Assembly: GCA_013822585.1 (NCBI GenBank)
Contig: PNKG01000003.1
Location: forward strand, 1-43,533
DNA length: 43,533 nucleotides
Source of the DNA: Opitutus sp.
GTDB taxonomy: Bacteria > Verrucomicrobiota > Verrucomicrobiia > Opitutales > Opitutaceae
Direction: 5' to 3'
Below are positions 15,753 to 25,151 of this stretch, in pieces (positions within the stretch are counted from its first letter, which is position 1; each line of letters opens with the position of its first letter). The position numbers and the translations under genes are program-made. The notes beneath the pieces were generated by a model that ran no database searches, was not told the origin of the DNA, and saw only the letters and a list, made by a program, of their open reading frames with translations.

Positions 15753-15776
15753 TGGCCCTCTTTTTTCAACAAAACC

Positions 15777-15914
15777 ATGCAACCTACATTCCGCCCGCAC
15801 CGCAAGAAGCGCGCCCGCAAGATCGGTTTCCGCGCCCGCAAGTCCACCAAAGGCGGCCGCAAAGTCCTCGCCGCCCGCCGCCGCAAGGGCCGCAAACGCC
15901 TGACGGTCGTCTGA
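15777..15914 (+). CDS. rpmH: 50S ribosomal protein L34
   Basis: A 45-residue, extremely basic protein starting [20 protein letters not shown] and ending [12 protein letters not shown], the universal L34 pattern (normally about 44-47 residues). It is part of the large ribosomal subunit. It heads the conserved rpmH-rnpA-yidD-yidC cluster that often lies near the replication origin; dnaA is not visible here. Confidence 0.95.
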   Translation: MQPTFRPHRKKRARKIGFRARKSTKGGRKVLAARRRKGRKRLTVV

Positions 15915-15928
15915 TCCCCTTCCCCGCC

Positions 15929-16327
15929 GTGCCCGGCGCTGACAGACCGACCCCGTCGCAGCGCCTCCGCGCCGTGCAGCGCGTGAAGCGCAACCGCGAC
16001 TTCCACGCGGCCCGCGAACACGGCCGCCGGGCCGACTGCGGCGCGTTCCTGCTGGTCTGGCACGCCCGCCCCGCGCCCGATTCCGCCGCGCCGGCCCGCG
16101 CCGGGGTCGTCGCCTCCAAGGCCGCCCTCGGCAACGCCGTGCAGCGCAACCGCGCCAAACGCCGCCTCCGCGAGATCTTCCGCAAGCACCAGCACGCCGT
16201 GCCCGCCGGCCACGACCTCGTCCTCACCGCCCGGCCCGCCCTGCTCCGGCTGCCGTTCGCCGAGGTGGAAAAAAACTTCCTCGCCGCCTGCCGGAAGCTG
16301 GGTCCCGCCACTCCCCCGCATGCCTGA
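15929..16327 (+). CDS. rnpA: Ribonuclease P protein component
   Basis: A 132-residue basic protein binding RNase P RNA for tRNA 5' maturation. The family RNR box is clear in ALGNAVQRNRAKRRLREIFR, preceded by RVKRNRDFHAAREHGRR and followed by HDLVLTARPALL. The start is probably the GTG at 15929; a GTG at 15974 is an alternative, and no ATG fits. It begins 14 bp after rpmH and overlaps the yidD start by 8 bp, as in many bacteria. Confidence 0.9.
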   Translation: MPGADRPTPSQRLRAVQRVKRNRDFHAAREHGRRADCGAFLLVWHARPAPDSAAPARAGVVASKAALGNAVQRNRAKRRLREIFRKHQHAVPAGHDLVLTARPALLRLPFAEVEKNFLAACRKLGPATPPHA

Positions 16328-16664
16328 AGTCCGCCTCCTCAACCCGGTTTCCCGCGCCGTCGTCGGCGCGCTGAACGGACTCATCTGGGCCTACCAGAAG
16401 ACCCTTTCGCCCGCCCTGAGCGTCGCGGCCCCGATGGGCGGCTGCCGCTTTGCGCCCACCTGCTCGCATTACGCCCGGGAGGCGCTGCGCGAGCACGGCG
16501 TGTTCGCCGGCCTCGCCCTCTCCATCATCCGCCTCGCCAAGTGCGGCCCGTGGCACCCGGGCGGCCCCGATCCGGTTCCGCGCCGGAAGATTTCCTGCGT
16601 CAAAGTCATCTCCGCCTCCGGCGCAGACCGCTCCCCGCTCCCCGCTCCCCGCTCCCTTTCCTAA
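16320..16664 (+). CDS. yidD: Membrane protein insertion efficiency factor YidD
   Basis: A 114-residue member of the YidD family, which assists YidC-dependent membrane insertion. The core is typical: GLIWAYQKTLSPAL, GGCRFAPTCSHYAREAL and LAKCGPWHPGGPDPVP with the conserved cysteines. Family members usually stop soon after that last motif, at about 70-90 residues. Here about 25 more residues are encoded partly by a GCTCCCC heptamer repeat (16630-16656), so the tail is probably not functional. Its TAA overlaps the yidC ATG by one base (TAATG). Confidence 0.9.
   Translation: MPEVRLLNPVSRAVVGALNGLIWAYQKTLSPALSVAAPMGGCRFAPTCSHYAREALREHGVFAGLALSIIRLAKCGPWHPGGPDPVPRRKISCVKVISASGADRSPLPAPRSLS
16630..16656 (+). 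repeat. GCTCCCC heptamer tandem repeat before yidC
   Basis: Almost four perfect copies of GCTCCCC lie inside the 3' end of yidD, ending 7 bp before the yidC ATG. The unit is not a multiple of three, so a change in copy number would alter the YidD tail and the yidD stop position relative to yidC. Confidence 0.8.
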
Positions 16665-18454
16665 TGGACAAGAAAAACACCGTCATCGGCGTGCTCCTGA
16701 TCATCGCCGCCGTGGTCAGCTTCTACTTCAGCGCGAAGATGGCCCCGCAGCCCGCGCCGCGCCCGGCCATCGAGACCGCCCCGGTCGCCAACCCGATCGC
16801 CCAGAACCAGGCGCCGGCCCCCGGCCCCGCCTCCTCGCCGCACGACGCGGCGTTCACCGCCCCGGTGAAGACCGGCGCGCCGGCGGAGTTTCTCACGCTG
16901 AAGAACGACCATGTCGCCGTGCGCTTCACCACCGCCGGTGGCGCCATCGCCAGCATCGAGCTGCAAAAGCATGCCGCCGTGCTCGGCCTGCCCGAGCGCT
17001 ACATCCTCAACGCCCTCCACGCCGCCCCGGCACTGGCCTTCCTCGATTTCCCCGGCGCCGACCAGGACGCCCGCTACGAACTCGTCTCCCACACCGCCAC
17101 CGAGATCGTCTACCGCGCGCGCGTCGGCGACCGGATGGAAGTCACCCGCCGCTACACGCTGGCCGGCTCGGCCGGAAGCGACCCCTACCAGATCCGTCAC
17201 GAGACCACGTTCCGCAATCTCGGCGGCGAGCCCGTGACGCTGCCCCGCGGCATCGTCAGCCTCGGCACCGCCTCGCCGATCAATGCCGAGGACTACGGCC
17301 TCTATCTCAATGTCGGCTACTACGACGGCGAGGACTTCGAGCACTTCGAGCGCAGCAAGCTCGAGGGCGGCGGCTTCCTCAGCAGCTTCGGCATCGGCTC
17401 CAAGACCGACCTGCCCTTCATCGAGCAATCCGCCGCGGTGCAATGGGCCTCGGTCAAGAACCAGTTCTTCGCCTCCATCCTCACCCCCGACCAGCCCGGC
17501 GCCGGCATCCGCATCGAGCGCGTGAAGGTCTATCCGCAGGCGCCCGTCGAAGACCACCGCGCCTATGGCGTCACCGGCCTCGCCTATTTCGACTTCAAGC
17601 CCCTCGCCGCCCACGCCACCTCCACCTGGGGCGCCACCTACTACGCCGGCCCCAAGGAATACAACCGCCTCGCGAACACCGATCACTTCAAGAAGAACGA
17701 GGACAAGGCGATGCAGTTCGGCTTCTTCGGTTGGTTCGCGAAGCTGCTGATCACGATCATGACCTGGGTGCACAACCTGATCGGGGGCGAAGCCATGAAG
17801 TGGGGCTGGGGCTGGGCCATCGTCATCACCACGCTCTTCCTCAAGCTCGTCTTCGTGCCCTTCACCCTCGCCGCCTCCCGCTCCTCCAAGCGCATGGCCA
17901 AGCTCGCGCCGATGATGACCGAGCTGCGCGAGAAATACAAAGACCAGCCGCAGAAGGCGCAGGAGGCCATGCTCCGCCTCTACAAGGAATACAAGGTCAA
18001 CCCGCTCGGCGGCTGCATCCCGGTCCTGATCACGATCCCGTTCTTCATCGGCTTCTTCTCCATGCTCCAGAGCGCGTCCGAGCTGCGCTTCGCGGCCTTC
18101 CTCTGGGCGCCCGATCTTTCCGCGCCCGACACCATCGCGCGCATCCTCGGCTTCCCCCTCAACATCATGCCGCTCCTCATGGGCGCGACAATGATCATCC
18201 AGATGCGCCTCACCCCCACGCCGACCACCGACCCGGCTCAGGCCATGATGTTCAAGATCATGCCGTGGATGTTCACGATCTTCTGCTACAACTTCTCCTG
18301 CGCCCTGGCGCTCTACTCGACCATCAACGGCCTCTTCACCATCGGCCAGCAGATGGTCATCAACCGCATGCCCGAACCCGAACTCGAGAAACGCGAGCCC
18401 GCCGCCCCGGGCGGGATGAAGAACGTCACGCCGAAGAAGAAGAAGAAAGGCTGA
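16664..18454 (+). CDS. yidC: Membrane protein insertase YidC
   Basis: A 596-residue YidC/Oxa1/Alb3 insertase with the Gram-negative layout: N-terminal membrane anchor (VIGVLLIIAAVVSFYFSAK), a large periplasmic beta-domain from about residue 60 to 350, then the conserved core with LLITIMTWVHNLIG, WGWAIVITTLFLKLVFVPFTLAASRSS (including the hydrophilic-groove arginine), LGGCIPVLITIPFFIGFF and MPWMFTIFCYNFSCALALYSTINGL. The tail is basic (PKKKKKG), suited to ribosome contact. The start MDKKNT at 16664 overlaps the yidD stop. Confidence 0.96.
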   Translation: MDKKNTVIGVLLIIAAVVSFYFSAKMAPQPAPRPAIETAPVANPIAQNQAPAPGPASSPHDAAFTAPVKTGAPAEFLTLKNDHVAVRFTTAGGAIASIELQKHAAVLGLPERYILNALHAAPALAFLDFPGADQDARYELVSHTATEIVYRARVGDRMEVTRRYTLAGSAGSDPYQIRHETTFRNLGGEPVTLPRGIVSLGTASPINAEDYGLYLNVGYYDGEDFEHFERSKLEGGGFLSSFGIGSKTDLPFIEQSAAVQWASVKNQFFASILTPDQPGAGIRIERVKVYPQAPVEDHRAYGVTGLAYFDFKPLAAHATSTWGATYYAGPKEYNRLANTDHFKKNEDKAMQFGFFGWFAKLLITIMTWVHNLIGGEAMKWGWGWAIVITTLFLKLVFVPFTLAASRSSKRMAKLAPMMTELREKYKDQPQKAQEAMLRLYKEYKVNPLGGCIPVLITIPFFIGFFSMLQSASELRFAAFLWAPDLSAPDTIARILGFPLNIMPLLMGATMIIQMRLTPTPTTDPAQAMMFKIMPWMFTIFCYNFSCALALYSTINGLFTIGQQMVINRMPEPELEKREPAAPGGMKNVTPKKKKKG

Positions 18455-18482
18455 AGGCCGGAAGGGCCGGAAAGCTGAACTC
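18451..18482 (+). repeat. 8-nt tandem repeat array, CTGAAGGC-type (downstream of yidC)
   Basis: Four consecutive 8-nt units: CTGAAGGC, CGGAAGGG, CCGGAAAG, CTGAACTC. The yidC TGA is inside the first unit. The array faces, in inverted orientation, the one at 18557-18596 before the YebC gene. Same family as 31699-31738, 32658-32689 and 38209-38252. Confidence 0.65.
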
Positions 18483-18556
18483 CAGCCCGCCCTCCGGCCC
18501 GCACTGAAAACGCCCCAGGCGCTCCGCTCCCGGCGACACGATCTCCATCGACGACT

Positions 18557-18596
18557 CAGCCCTTCCGCCCTTCAATCCTCCAGCCCTTTCCGCCCC
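18557..18596 (-). repeat. 8-nt tandem repeat array, CAGCCCTT-type (upstream of yebC)
   Basis: Consecutive 8-nt units CAGCCCTT, CCGCCCTT, CAATCCTC, CAGCCCTT, TCCGCCCC end one base before the YebC ATG. Reverse-complemented these read AAGGGCTG and variants, matching the yidC-distal array. It replaces any Shine-Dalgarno with a pyrimidine tract. Confidence 0.65.
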
Positions 18597-18597
18597 C

Positions 18598-19353
18598 ATG
18601 GCCGGTCACAACAAATGGTCGAAGGTCAAACGCCTCAAGGCGGTGACCGACGCGCGCAAGGGCAAGGTCTTCTCGCGCCTCGCGCGCGACATCACCCTCG
18701 CCGCCAAGGCCGGCGGCGGCTCGCCCGACGCCAACGCCCGCCTGCGCACCCTCCTGCTCAAGGCCCGCGAAGCCAACATGCCCGCCGACAACGTCGAGCG
18801 CGCCATCAAGAAAGGCACCGGCGAACTCCCCGGTGTCGTCTTCGAGGAGTTTTCCTACGAGGGCTACGGCCCCGGCGGCGTGGCCTTCATCGTCAAGGTC
18901 ACGACCGATAACAAGCAGCGCGCCGCGCAGGAGGTGCGCTCGATCTTCACCCGCTGGGGCGGCAACCTCGCCCAGACCGGCGCCGTGTCGTTCCAGTTCT
19001 TGCACGCCGGCCAGTTCCTCGTCGCCGCCGGCAAAACCACCGAGGACCGGCTGATGGAGGTCGCCCTCGACGCCGGCGCCGACGACGTGATCGCCACCGA
19101 ACAGGGCTTCGAGGTGCGGTGCAACATCCACGCCTTCGACAAGGTCGCGCACGCCCTCGAACACGCCGGCATCAAGCCCGACTCCGCCGAGATCGCCTAC
19201 ATCCCCGTGAACACCGTGCCGGTGACGAACCTCGACGTCGCGAAGAGCATCGTGCGGCTGCAGGAGGCCCTCGAGGAAAACGAGGACGTGCAGGCCGTCT
19301 TTTCCAACGAGGAGATGGACGAAAAGACCGGCGACGCCGCGCACGCCGGCTGA
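18598..19353 (+). CDS. YebC/PmpR-family protein (DUF28)
   Basis: A 251-residue protein with the invariant family start MAGHNKWSKVKRLKAVTDARKGK and the blocks DITLAAKAGGG, LLLKAREANMPADNVERAIKKG and YEGYGPGGVAFIVKVTTDNKQR. Members are described as transcriptional regulators or as translation factors easing polyproline-type stalls; which applies here is unknown. Length and start are standard. It follows yidC after a 143-bp gap bounded by inverted octamer arrays, and converges with the HDOD gene with only 7 bp between stops. Confidence 0.92.
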   Translation: MAGHNKWSKVKRLKAVTDARKGKVFSRLARDITLAAKAGGGSPDANARLRTLLLKAREANMPADNVERAIKKGTGELPGVVFEEFSYEGYGPGGVAFIVKVTTDNKQRAAQEVRSIFTRWGGNLAQTGAVSFQFLHAGQFLVAAGKTTEDRLMEVALDAGADDVIATEQGFEVRCNIHAFDKVAHALEHAGIKPDSAEIAYIPVNTVPVTNLDVAKSIVRLQEALEENEDVQAVFSNEEMDEKTGDAAHAG

Positions 19354-19360
19354 CCGCCGG

Positions 19361-20203
19361 TCAGACGATGGAGGCGCGCAGGCGCTTGAAGGTCTCCTCG
19401 GCGCGCTGCACGCCGCTGGCGAAATGCAGCTCCGAGATCCGCGCCGCCGCCAGGGTGGCCGCATCCGCACGCGGATGCTCGCCCGGCAGGCCGTAGCCAT
19501 TGCGCGCCGCGACCGCCGCGGCCAGCTGGAGAAGATGCACGGCCGGCTCTTCCCGGCCGGTCGGGTCGTCGTGATGCTCGATCGCACCGACCACCTCGGC
19601 CGGCAACTGCCAGTGTTGCAGGACATGCGCCGCCACGCTCCAGCCGTCGGTCCCCCAGTGCCGGCGCTCCCACTCGGCCACATGGCTGGAACCGCTGGCG
19701 GAAAACGAGGGGAAGGAGGCCGCCTCGCGCTGCGCGGCGCGGTCGAGCACGACCTTGCCGATGGAGCGCAGCAGCCCCGTCGTGTAGCAGGCCTGGCGAT
19801 CCAGTCCGGCGCGGCCACCGAGTTCTTCCATGAGGGTCGCCGTGAAAAGCGCGTTCGCCCGGTAGCCGGCCCCGCTGATGCCGTAGAGCGCGAGCGGATG
19901 GTCCGTCAGCTGCACGGCGGCCAGCGCGCCGACGAGCCGGTGCACCTCGCCGAAGCCGATCGCGACCACGGCATCCTCGATCGAGGCGATGGGCACCGCG
20001 CGGCCGTAGGCGGCGCTGTTGGCCATGCGGAGCAGGCGCGAGACCAGCGCGGCGTCGCGCCGCAGGAGAGCCACCACATCGGTGGCATCGGTCCCGGGAT
20101 CGCGCACAAGCCGGCCCAGCTCCGCGAGGAGTCGCGGAGCAGCGGGGAGTTGCTGCGCCAAATCGAGGAACAGCACCTCGGTGTAGGTGCCGGCCGTTGT
20201 CAT
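19361..20203 (-). CDS. HDOD-domain protein
   Basis: A 280-residue protein with an HDOD domain, an HD-like fold that has usually lost the metal site and serves in signalling. Recognisable are LLRRDAALVSRLLRMANSAAYG, IASIEDAVVAIGFGEVHRLVGALA, YTTGLLRSIGKVVLDR and VAAHVLQHWQLPAEVVGAIEHHDDP. No receiver or GGDEF domain is attached. The ATG at 20203 is 44 bp downstream of the ArsR stop on the same strand, so the two may be co-transcribed. Target process unknown. Confidence 0.82.
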   Translation of the reverse strand: MTTAGTYTEVLFLDLAQQLPAAPRLLAELGRLVRDPGTDATDVVALLRRDAALVSRLLRMANSAAYGRAVPIASIEDAVVAIGFGEVHRLVGALAAVQLTDHPLALYGISGAGYRANALFTATLMEELGGRAGLDRQACYTTGLLRSIGKVVLDRAAQREAASFPSFSASGSSHVAEWERRHWGTDGWSVAAHVLQHWQLPAEVVGAIEHHDDPTGREEPAVHLLQLAAAVAARNGYGLPGEHPRADAATLAAARISELHFASGVQRAEETFKRLRASIV

Positions 20204-20247
20204 GTTTCCCCCTTCATCGGCCCCGCCGGCCCGGGGTGAAGGCCTTT

Positions 20248-20583
20248 TCAAGCCGGGGTCAGATGCCCGATCTGGCGGGTCAGCGACTTCTCCAGGCTGC
20301 CGCAGACCAGCGCGCAGAGCTTCGGGATCGTCGGGTCGCTGATGCGGTAGAAGACCTGCAACCCCTCCTTGCGGCGCGCGAGGATGTGCGCGGCCGTGAG
20401 CGTCTGGAGGTGCCGCGACACGTTCGCCTGCGTGCCGCCGGTGAGCTCGACGAGCTCCGTCACGTTCCTCTCCCCCTCGAAAAGGGCCTGGATCAGGCGC
20501 AGCCGCATCGGCTCGGCCAGGACGGCGAAGCGGGCGGCGACGAGCTGCAGGGCGGCCTCGCTGAGGGGGCGGTGCTTGGGCAT
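20248..20583 (-). CDS. ArsR/SmtB-family repressor with a C-terminal Cys pair
   Basis: A 111-residue winged-helix repressor: FAVLAEPMRLRLIQALFEGERNVTEL, recognition helix GGTQANVSRHLQTLTAAHILARRKEG and wing LQVFYRISDP. The last helix holds Cys90 and Cys94 (KLCALVCGSL), which could form a thiol or metal sensor of the alpha-5 type; the classical alpha-3 ELCVCDL motif is absent. The start at 20583 is chosen because 20610 and 20622 would lie in the promoter. It is divergent from the DUF2892/RND operon and probably represses it and itself. Confidence 0.85.
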   Translation of the reverse strand: MPKHRPLSEAALQLVAARFAVLAEPMRLRLIQALFEGERNVTELVELTGGTQANVSRHLQTLTAAHILARRKEGLQVFYRISDPTIPKLCALVCGSLEKSLTRQIGHLTPA

Positions 20584-20603
20584 GCGACGGAGGAAACACC
20601 CGC

Positions 20604-20648
20604 TTGACATCGTGGCAAGCATATGCGCCTATGCTCATATAAAGTCAA
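20604..20648. promoter_or_regulatory. Divergent promoter and ArsR operator
   Basis: An AT-rich inverted repeat AGCATA-N6-TATGCT at 20618-20635 lies between the ArsR start (20583) and the DUF2892 start (20657), typical of ArsR operators. A -35-like TTGACA on the plus strand is at 20604-20609, and on the minus strand TTGACT at 20648-20643 pairs with CATATG at 20625-20620 after 17 bp. The operator would overlap both promoters. Confidence 0.55.
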
Positions 20649-20656
20649 TAAGTCCC

Positions 20657-20881
20657 GTGACCACCCACCACCTCGTCCGCCTCCTCGCCGGCTCCGTCAC
20701 CCTGCTCGGCGCCGCCCTCGCCTGGTTCGTCCATCCTTACTGGATCCTGCTGCCGGCTTTCGTCGGCCTGAACCTCATCCAATCCGTCTTCACCGGCTTC
20801 TGCCCGCCGACCCTCATCCTGCGCAAACTCGGCTGGGTCGACGGGCAGGACGTCATCCGCTGGGGCGGCCGCAACCGCTGA
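20657..20881 (+). CDS. DUF2892 (YgaP-type transmembrane) small membrane protein
   Basis: A 74-residue protein with two hydrophobic segments (LVRLLAGSVTLLGAALAWFV and WILLPAFVGLNLIQSVFTGFCP) followed by LILRKLGW, the DUF2892 pattern also fused to rhodanese in E. coli YgaP. These small proteins are frequent beside ArsR regulators and sulfur genes; the mechanism is unclear. The GTG at 20657 is the only suitable start. It is the first gene of the operon divergent from ArsR, 5 bp before the RND adaptor. Confidence 0.8.
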   Translation: MTTHHLVRLLAGSVTLLGAALAWFVHPYWILLPAFVGLNLIQSVFTGFCPPTLILRKLGWVDGQDVIRWGGRNR

Positions 20882-20886
20882 AAACC

Positions 20887-21906
20887 ATGGCCGTGCGACC
20901 CGCGATTTCCGCCGCCCTCATCGGGATTCTGCTTTCCGGTTGCTCCCGTCCCAGTGACAAGCCCGCCGCCCCCGCCCCGCCGGCGGTCGCGGTGCGCACC
21001 GCGGCCGTCGCGGAGGAAAGTCTGCCCGTGTTGGTCGACGCCCCGGCGACGGTCCGCCCGGCGGAGCGCGCCACCCTCGCCGCCAAGCTCACCGGATCCA
21101 TCGCCACGCTGCCCGTGGCCCTCGGCCAGCCGGTGGCCGCCGGCGAGGTGCTCTTGACGCTCAACACCCCCGAGATCGCCGCCCGCCTGCGCCAGGCCCA
21201 GGCGCAGCTGGCCGAGGCCGGGCGCAACACCGCGCGCGTCCGCATGCTCGTCGAGAAGGGCGTCAACGCGCCCGAGTCGCTCCGCGACGCCGAGGACCGC
21301 CAGCGATTCGCCGAGGCTTCCGTGGCCGAGGCCGAGGCGCTCGTCGCGTTCGCCACGCTGCGCGCTCCCTTCGCCGGCGTGATCACGGAAAAGCACGCCC
21401 TGCCCGGCGATCTCGCGGTTCCGGGCCAGGCCCTGCTCGTGCTCGAGTCCACCCAGCGCCTCCGCGCCGAAGGGTTCGTGCCCGAGCAGGCGGGCGCCTT
21501 GCTGAAGCGCGGCGATCCGCTCGCCGTCGCGCTGCGCGACGGCGACCGGCCGGTCGAGGGCGCGATCGACGAGATTTCCGCCGCAGCCGACGCCGCCAGC
21601 CGCTCCGTGCTGGTGAAGGTCGCGCTGCCCCCGGGCCTCGCCCGCTCCGGCCAGTTCGCCCGGCTGCTGGTGCCGCACGGCCGGTCGTCCGCCCTGCTCG
21701 TGCCGGCGGGCGCGGTCACCCGTTTCGGCCAGATGGAGCGTGTCTTCGTGGCCGAGGAACAACGCGCCGTGCTCCGGCTCGTGAAGACCGGCCGCCTGCT
21801 GGACGGCCGCATCGAGATCCTTTCCGGCCTGCGCCCCGGCGAGCGCATCGTGCTCGATCCCCCCGCGACGCTGCGCGACGGCCAGCCCCTCGCGACCGCC
21901 CCATGA
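20887..21906 (+). CDS. RND efflux periplasmic adaptor lipoprotein
   Basis: A 339-residue membrane-fusion protein linking the inner-membrane pump to an outer-membrane channel. The lipobox LLSGC at about residues 15-19 makes it a lipoprotein. Then come a lipoyl-like half ([23 protein letters not shown]), a helical hairpin ([19 protein letters not shown] to [13 protein letters not shown]), the second lipoyl half ([30 protein letters not shown]) and beta-barrel domains. Its TGA overlaps the pump ATG in ATGA. No outer-membrane factor gene is present in this operon. Confidence 0.9.
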   Translation: MAVRPAISAALIGILLSGCSRPSDKPAAPAPPAVAVRTAAVAEESLPVLVDAPATVRPAERATLAAKLTGSIATLPVALGQPVAAGEVLLTLNTPEIAARLRQAQAQLAEAGRNTARVRMLVEKGVNAPESLRDAEDRQRFAEASVAEAEALVAFATLRAPFAGVITEKHALPGDLAVPGQALLVLESTQRLRAEGFVPEQAGALLKRGDPLAVALRDGDRPVEGAIDEISAAADAASRSVLVKVALPPGLARSGQFARLLVPHGRSSALLVPAGAVTRFGQMERVFVAEEQRAVLRLVKTGRLLDGRIEILSGLRPGERIVLDPPATLRDGQPLATAP

Positions 21907-24900
21907 GTTCCGCCCCCGAAAAACCCGGGTTCGCCGGCCGGCTGGCGGCGGCCTTCACGGCGTCGCGCCTGACGACGCTGGCGGTGGCCGCCTCTCTTCT
22001 GCTCGGCGGGTTCGCCGTGCTCATGCTGCCGCGCGAGGAGGAGCCGCAGATCAAGGTCCCCATGATCGACGTGCTCGTCGCCATGCCCGGCGCCACCGCC
22101 CGCGAAGTCGAAAACCGCGTCACGCGCCCGATGGAAAAACTCCTCTGGGAAATCCCAGGCGTCGAATACCTCTACTCCACCTCCCGTCCGGGCGGCGCGC
22201 TGGTCATCGTGCGCTTCAAGGTCGGCTCCGACCTCGAGCAGTCCCTCGTCCGCCTCAACCAGAAACTGCAGGCGAATTACGACCGCATCCCGCCCGGCGT
22301 CGGCGCCCCGCTGGTGAAACCGCGCACGATCGACGATGTGCCCATCGCCGCCCTCACGCTCCACAGCCGCGCGCACGACCATCTCACCCTGCGCCGGCTC
22401 GCCGCCCAGCTCGACGACGCCGTCAAGGCGCTGCCCGACGTCTCCGAGACCACGCTGATCGGCGGCGTGCGCCGCCAGCTCCGCATCCAGGTCGACCCGG
22501 CCAAACTCGCCTCGCGCCAGCTCACGCTCGACGACCTCGCCCGCGCCCTCCGCGCGGCCAACGCGCGGAGCCAGGACGGCGCGCTCCCCTCCGGCAACCG
22601 GTCGCTGCTGATCGAAACCGGCTCCTTCCTCCGCGACGCCGCCGACGCCGCCGGACTCGTGCTCGGCGACGCCGCGGGCCGGCCGATCTACCTGCGCGAT
22701 GTCGCCACCGTCGCCGACGGCCCCGCCGAGCCCTCCGATTACGTGCTCTTCGGCTCGGCGGATGGCGAGGCGGCCGCCGTCACCCTCGCCGTGGCCAAGC
22801 GCCCCGGGGCCAACGCCGTCACCGTCACCCGCGAACTGCGCGCCACGCTCGACCGCCTGCGCGGCGTGCTGCTGCCGGCGGACGTGGACGTGACCTTCAC
22901 CCGCGACTACGGCGAGACCGCGAGCGAAAAATCGAACGAACTGCTGCTCCACATGGGCATCGCCGTCTTCGGCGTCGCGCTCCTGATCCTCCTCTTCCTC
23001 GGCTGGCGCGAGTCGCTGGTCGTGCTGCTGGCCATCCCCGTCACGCTCTCGCTCACGCTGCTCGTCTTCTATCTCTACGGCTACACGCTGAACCGCATCA
23101 CGCTCTTCGCGCTGATCTTCTCCATCGGCATCCTCGTGGACGACGCGATCGTGGTCGTGGAAAACATCGTGCGCCACCAGCGGCTGCCGGCGGCGCGCGG
23201 GCGGGCGCTGCGGGACATCGCGGTCGAGGCGGTGATCGAGGTGGGCAACCCGACCGTGCTCGCGACCTGGGCCGTGATCGCGGCCGTGCTGCCCATGGCC
23301 TTCGTCGGCGGCCTCATGGGCCCCTACATGCGGCCGATCCCGATCGGGGCGAGCGCCGCGATGCTGTTTTCCCTCGTCGTGGCGTTCACCGTCACGCCCT
23401 GGGCCGCGGTGCGCGTGCTGCGCCGCCGGGCGGAAAGGCTCTCGTCCGCACACGAGGCCGACGTGCACGACGTGGCGCCCGACGACTGGTCGACCCGGCT
23501 CTATCACCGCCTCATGGACCCGCTGATTGCGCGCCGTCGCTGGCGCTGGGCCTTCCTCGGCGGCGTGGCCGCGCTGCTCCTCGGCGCACTGGGGTTGGTG
23601 CCGCTCGGCGTCGTGCAGGTGAAGATGCTGCCCTTCGACAACAAGTCGGAGTTCCAGGTCGTCCTCGACACGCCCGAAGGCACCACGCTCGAGGAGACGA
23701 CGCGCGTCGCACGCGAGCTCGCCGCGGAACTGCGCCACGAGCCCGAGGTGCGCGATTACCAGATCTACGCGGGCACCGCCGCGCCGTTCAATTTCAACGG
23801 CCTCGTCCGCCACTACTTCCTGCGCCGCGGCCCGCACGTCGCCGACATCCAGGTCAACCTGCTGCCCAAGGGCGAACGCTCCGCCCAGAGCCACGACGTT
23901 GCCGCGCGCGTCCGTCCGCGCCTGGCCGAAATCGCCCGGAAACACGGCGCGACGCTCGCCGTGGCCGAGGTGCCGCCCGGCCCGCCCGTGCTGCAGACGC
24001 TCGTGGCCGAGATCTACGGTCCGGACGAGGAAAGCCGCCTCGCGCTCGCCCGGCGCGTGAAGGATATCTTCGCACGCACGGAGGGCGTCGTGGACATCGA
24101 CTGGTATGTCGAGGAGCCGCAACCGGCCGCGCATTTCCGCGTCGACCGCACCAAGGCCGCGTTGCACGGCATCAGCGTGGAAACCATCTCGCGCACGCTG
24201 CGCACCGCCGTCGGCGGCGCGACGGTCGATCTGCTTCACCAGCCGCTCGAGCGCGAGGATGTCGACCTCGTCGTCGAACTCCCCCGCGCGCTGCGCGGCC
24301 GTCCGGAGGACCTGCTCGCACTGCAGCTTCGCCCCGGCCACGACGAGGTCGCCCGCGCCGGCGGGCCTCCGCTGATTCCGCTCGGCGAACTCGTCACGCT
24401 CGAGCGCGCCGTCGGCGAGCGGAATCTCTACCGCAAGAACCTGCGGCCCGTCGTCTACGTCACGGGCGACGTCGCCGGCCGGGTCGCCAGCCCGGCCTAC
24501 GCGCTCTTCGCCATGAACCGCGAGATCGCCCGCCTCGACGCGCGGGAGTTCGGCGGCACCCAGCCGCGGATCGAGCTCCACCAACTCAACCAGCCGCGGA
24601 GCGAGCTGGAGCCGGCCCTCAAGTGGGACGGCGAGTGGCACGTGACGCTCGAGGTGTTCCGCGACCTCGGCCTCGCCTTCGGCGCCGTGTGCATGCTGAT
24701 CTACATGCTCATGGTCGGCTGGTTCAGGAGTTATGTGACGCCCTTCGTCATCATGGTGGTCATCCCGCTTTCGCTCATCGGCATCCTGCCGGCACATGCG
24801 GCGATGGGGGCGTTCTTCACTGCGACCTCGATGATCGGCTTCATGGCCGGCGCAGGCATTGTGGTGCGCAATTCGATCATTCTGGTCGACTTCGTCGAGT

Positions 24901-25151
24901 TGCGCCGGGCGCAGGGCCTTCCCCTGGCCGCAGCCGTGGTCGAGGCCGGCGCGGTGCGGTTCCGGCCGATGCTGCTCACCGCCCTGGCGGTGATCGTCGG
25001 CGCGTCGGTCATCCTCGCCGACCCGATCTTCCAAGGCCTCGCCCTCTCGCTGCTCGCCGGCGAGGTCGCATCGCTGCTCATCAGCCGGTTCGCCGTGCCC
25101 GTGCTCTACTACATGGCGAACGCCGGGCGCGCCTCCTCTCCTGCCGCCTGA
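21903..25151 (+). CDS. RND-family efflux permease (AcrB/HAE-like)
   Basis: A 1082-residue proton-driven inner-membrane pump with twelve membrane segments in two halves separated by large periplasmic domains. Diagnostic are [38 protein letters not shown], the TM4 aspartate pair in [17 protein letters not shown], and the second-half block [23 protein letters not shown]. The AcrB-like aspartates argue against a purely metal-type pump, but the exported substrate cannot be read from sequence. Probably controlled by the divergent ArsR protein. Confidence 0.92.
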   Translation: MSSAPEKPGFAGRLAAAFTASRLTTLAVAASLLLGGFAVLMLPREEEPQIKVPMIDVLVAMPGATAREVENRVTRPMEKLLWEIPGVEYLYSTSRPGGALVIVRFKVGSDLEQSLVRLNQKLQANYDRIPPGVGAPLVKPRTIDDVPIAALTLHSRAHDHLTLRRLAAQLDDAVKALPDVSETTLIGGVRRQLRIQVDPAKLASRQLTLDDLARALRAANARSQDGALPSGNRSLLIETGSFLRDAADAAGLVLGDAAGRPIYLRDVATVADGPAEPSDYVLFGSADGEAAAVTLAVAKRPGANAVTVTRELRATLDRLRGVLLPADVDVTFTRDYGETASEKSNELLLHMGIAVFGVALLILLFLGWRESLVVLLAIPVTLSLTLLVFYLYGYTLNRITLFALIFSIGILVDDAIVVVENIVRHQRLPAARGRALRDIAVEAVIEVGNPTVLATWAVIAAVLPMAFVGGLMGPYMRPIPIGASAAMLFSLVVAFTVTPWAAVRVLRRRAERLSSAHEADVHDVAPDDWSTRLYHRLMDPLIARRRWRWAFLGGVAALLLGALGLVPLGVVQVKMLPFDNKSEFQVVLDTPEGTTLEETTRVARELAAELRHEPEVRDYQIYAGTAAPFNFNGLVRHYFLRRGPHVADIQVNLLPKGERSAQSHDVAARVRPRLAEIARKHGATLAVAEVPPGPPVLQTLVAEIYGPDEESRLALARRVKDIFARTEGVVDIDWYVEEPQPAAHFRVDRTKAALHGISVETISRTLRTAVGGATVDLLHQPLEREDVDLVVELPRALRGRPEDLLALQLRPGHDEVARAGGPPLIPLGELVTLERAVGERNLYRKNLRPVVYVTGDVAGRVASPAYALFAMNREIARLDAREFGGTQPRIELHQLNQPRSELEPALKWDGEWHVTLEVFRDLGLAFGAVCMLIYMLMVGWFRSYVTPFVIMVVIPLSLIGILPAHAAMGAFFTATSMIGFMAGAGIVVRNSIILVDFVELRRAQGLPLAAAVVEAGAVRFRPMLLTALAVIVGASVILADPIFQGLALSLLAGEVASLLISRFAVPVLYYMANAGRASSPAA

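Noticed and set aside
15535-15776. Possible replication origin next to rpmH
   Set aside because: No DnaA-box cluster (TTATCCACA-like) and no AT-rich unwinding region were found, and dnaA is absent from the window.
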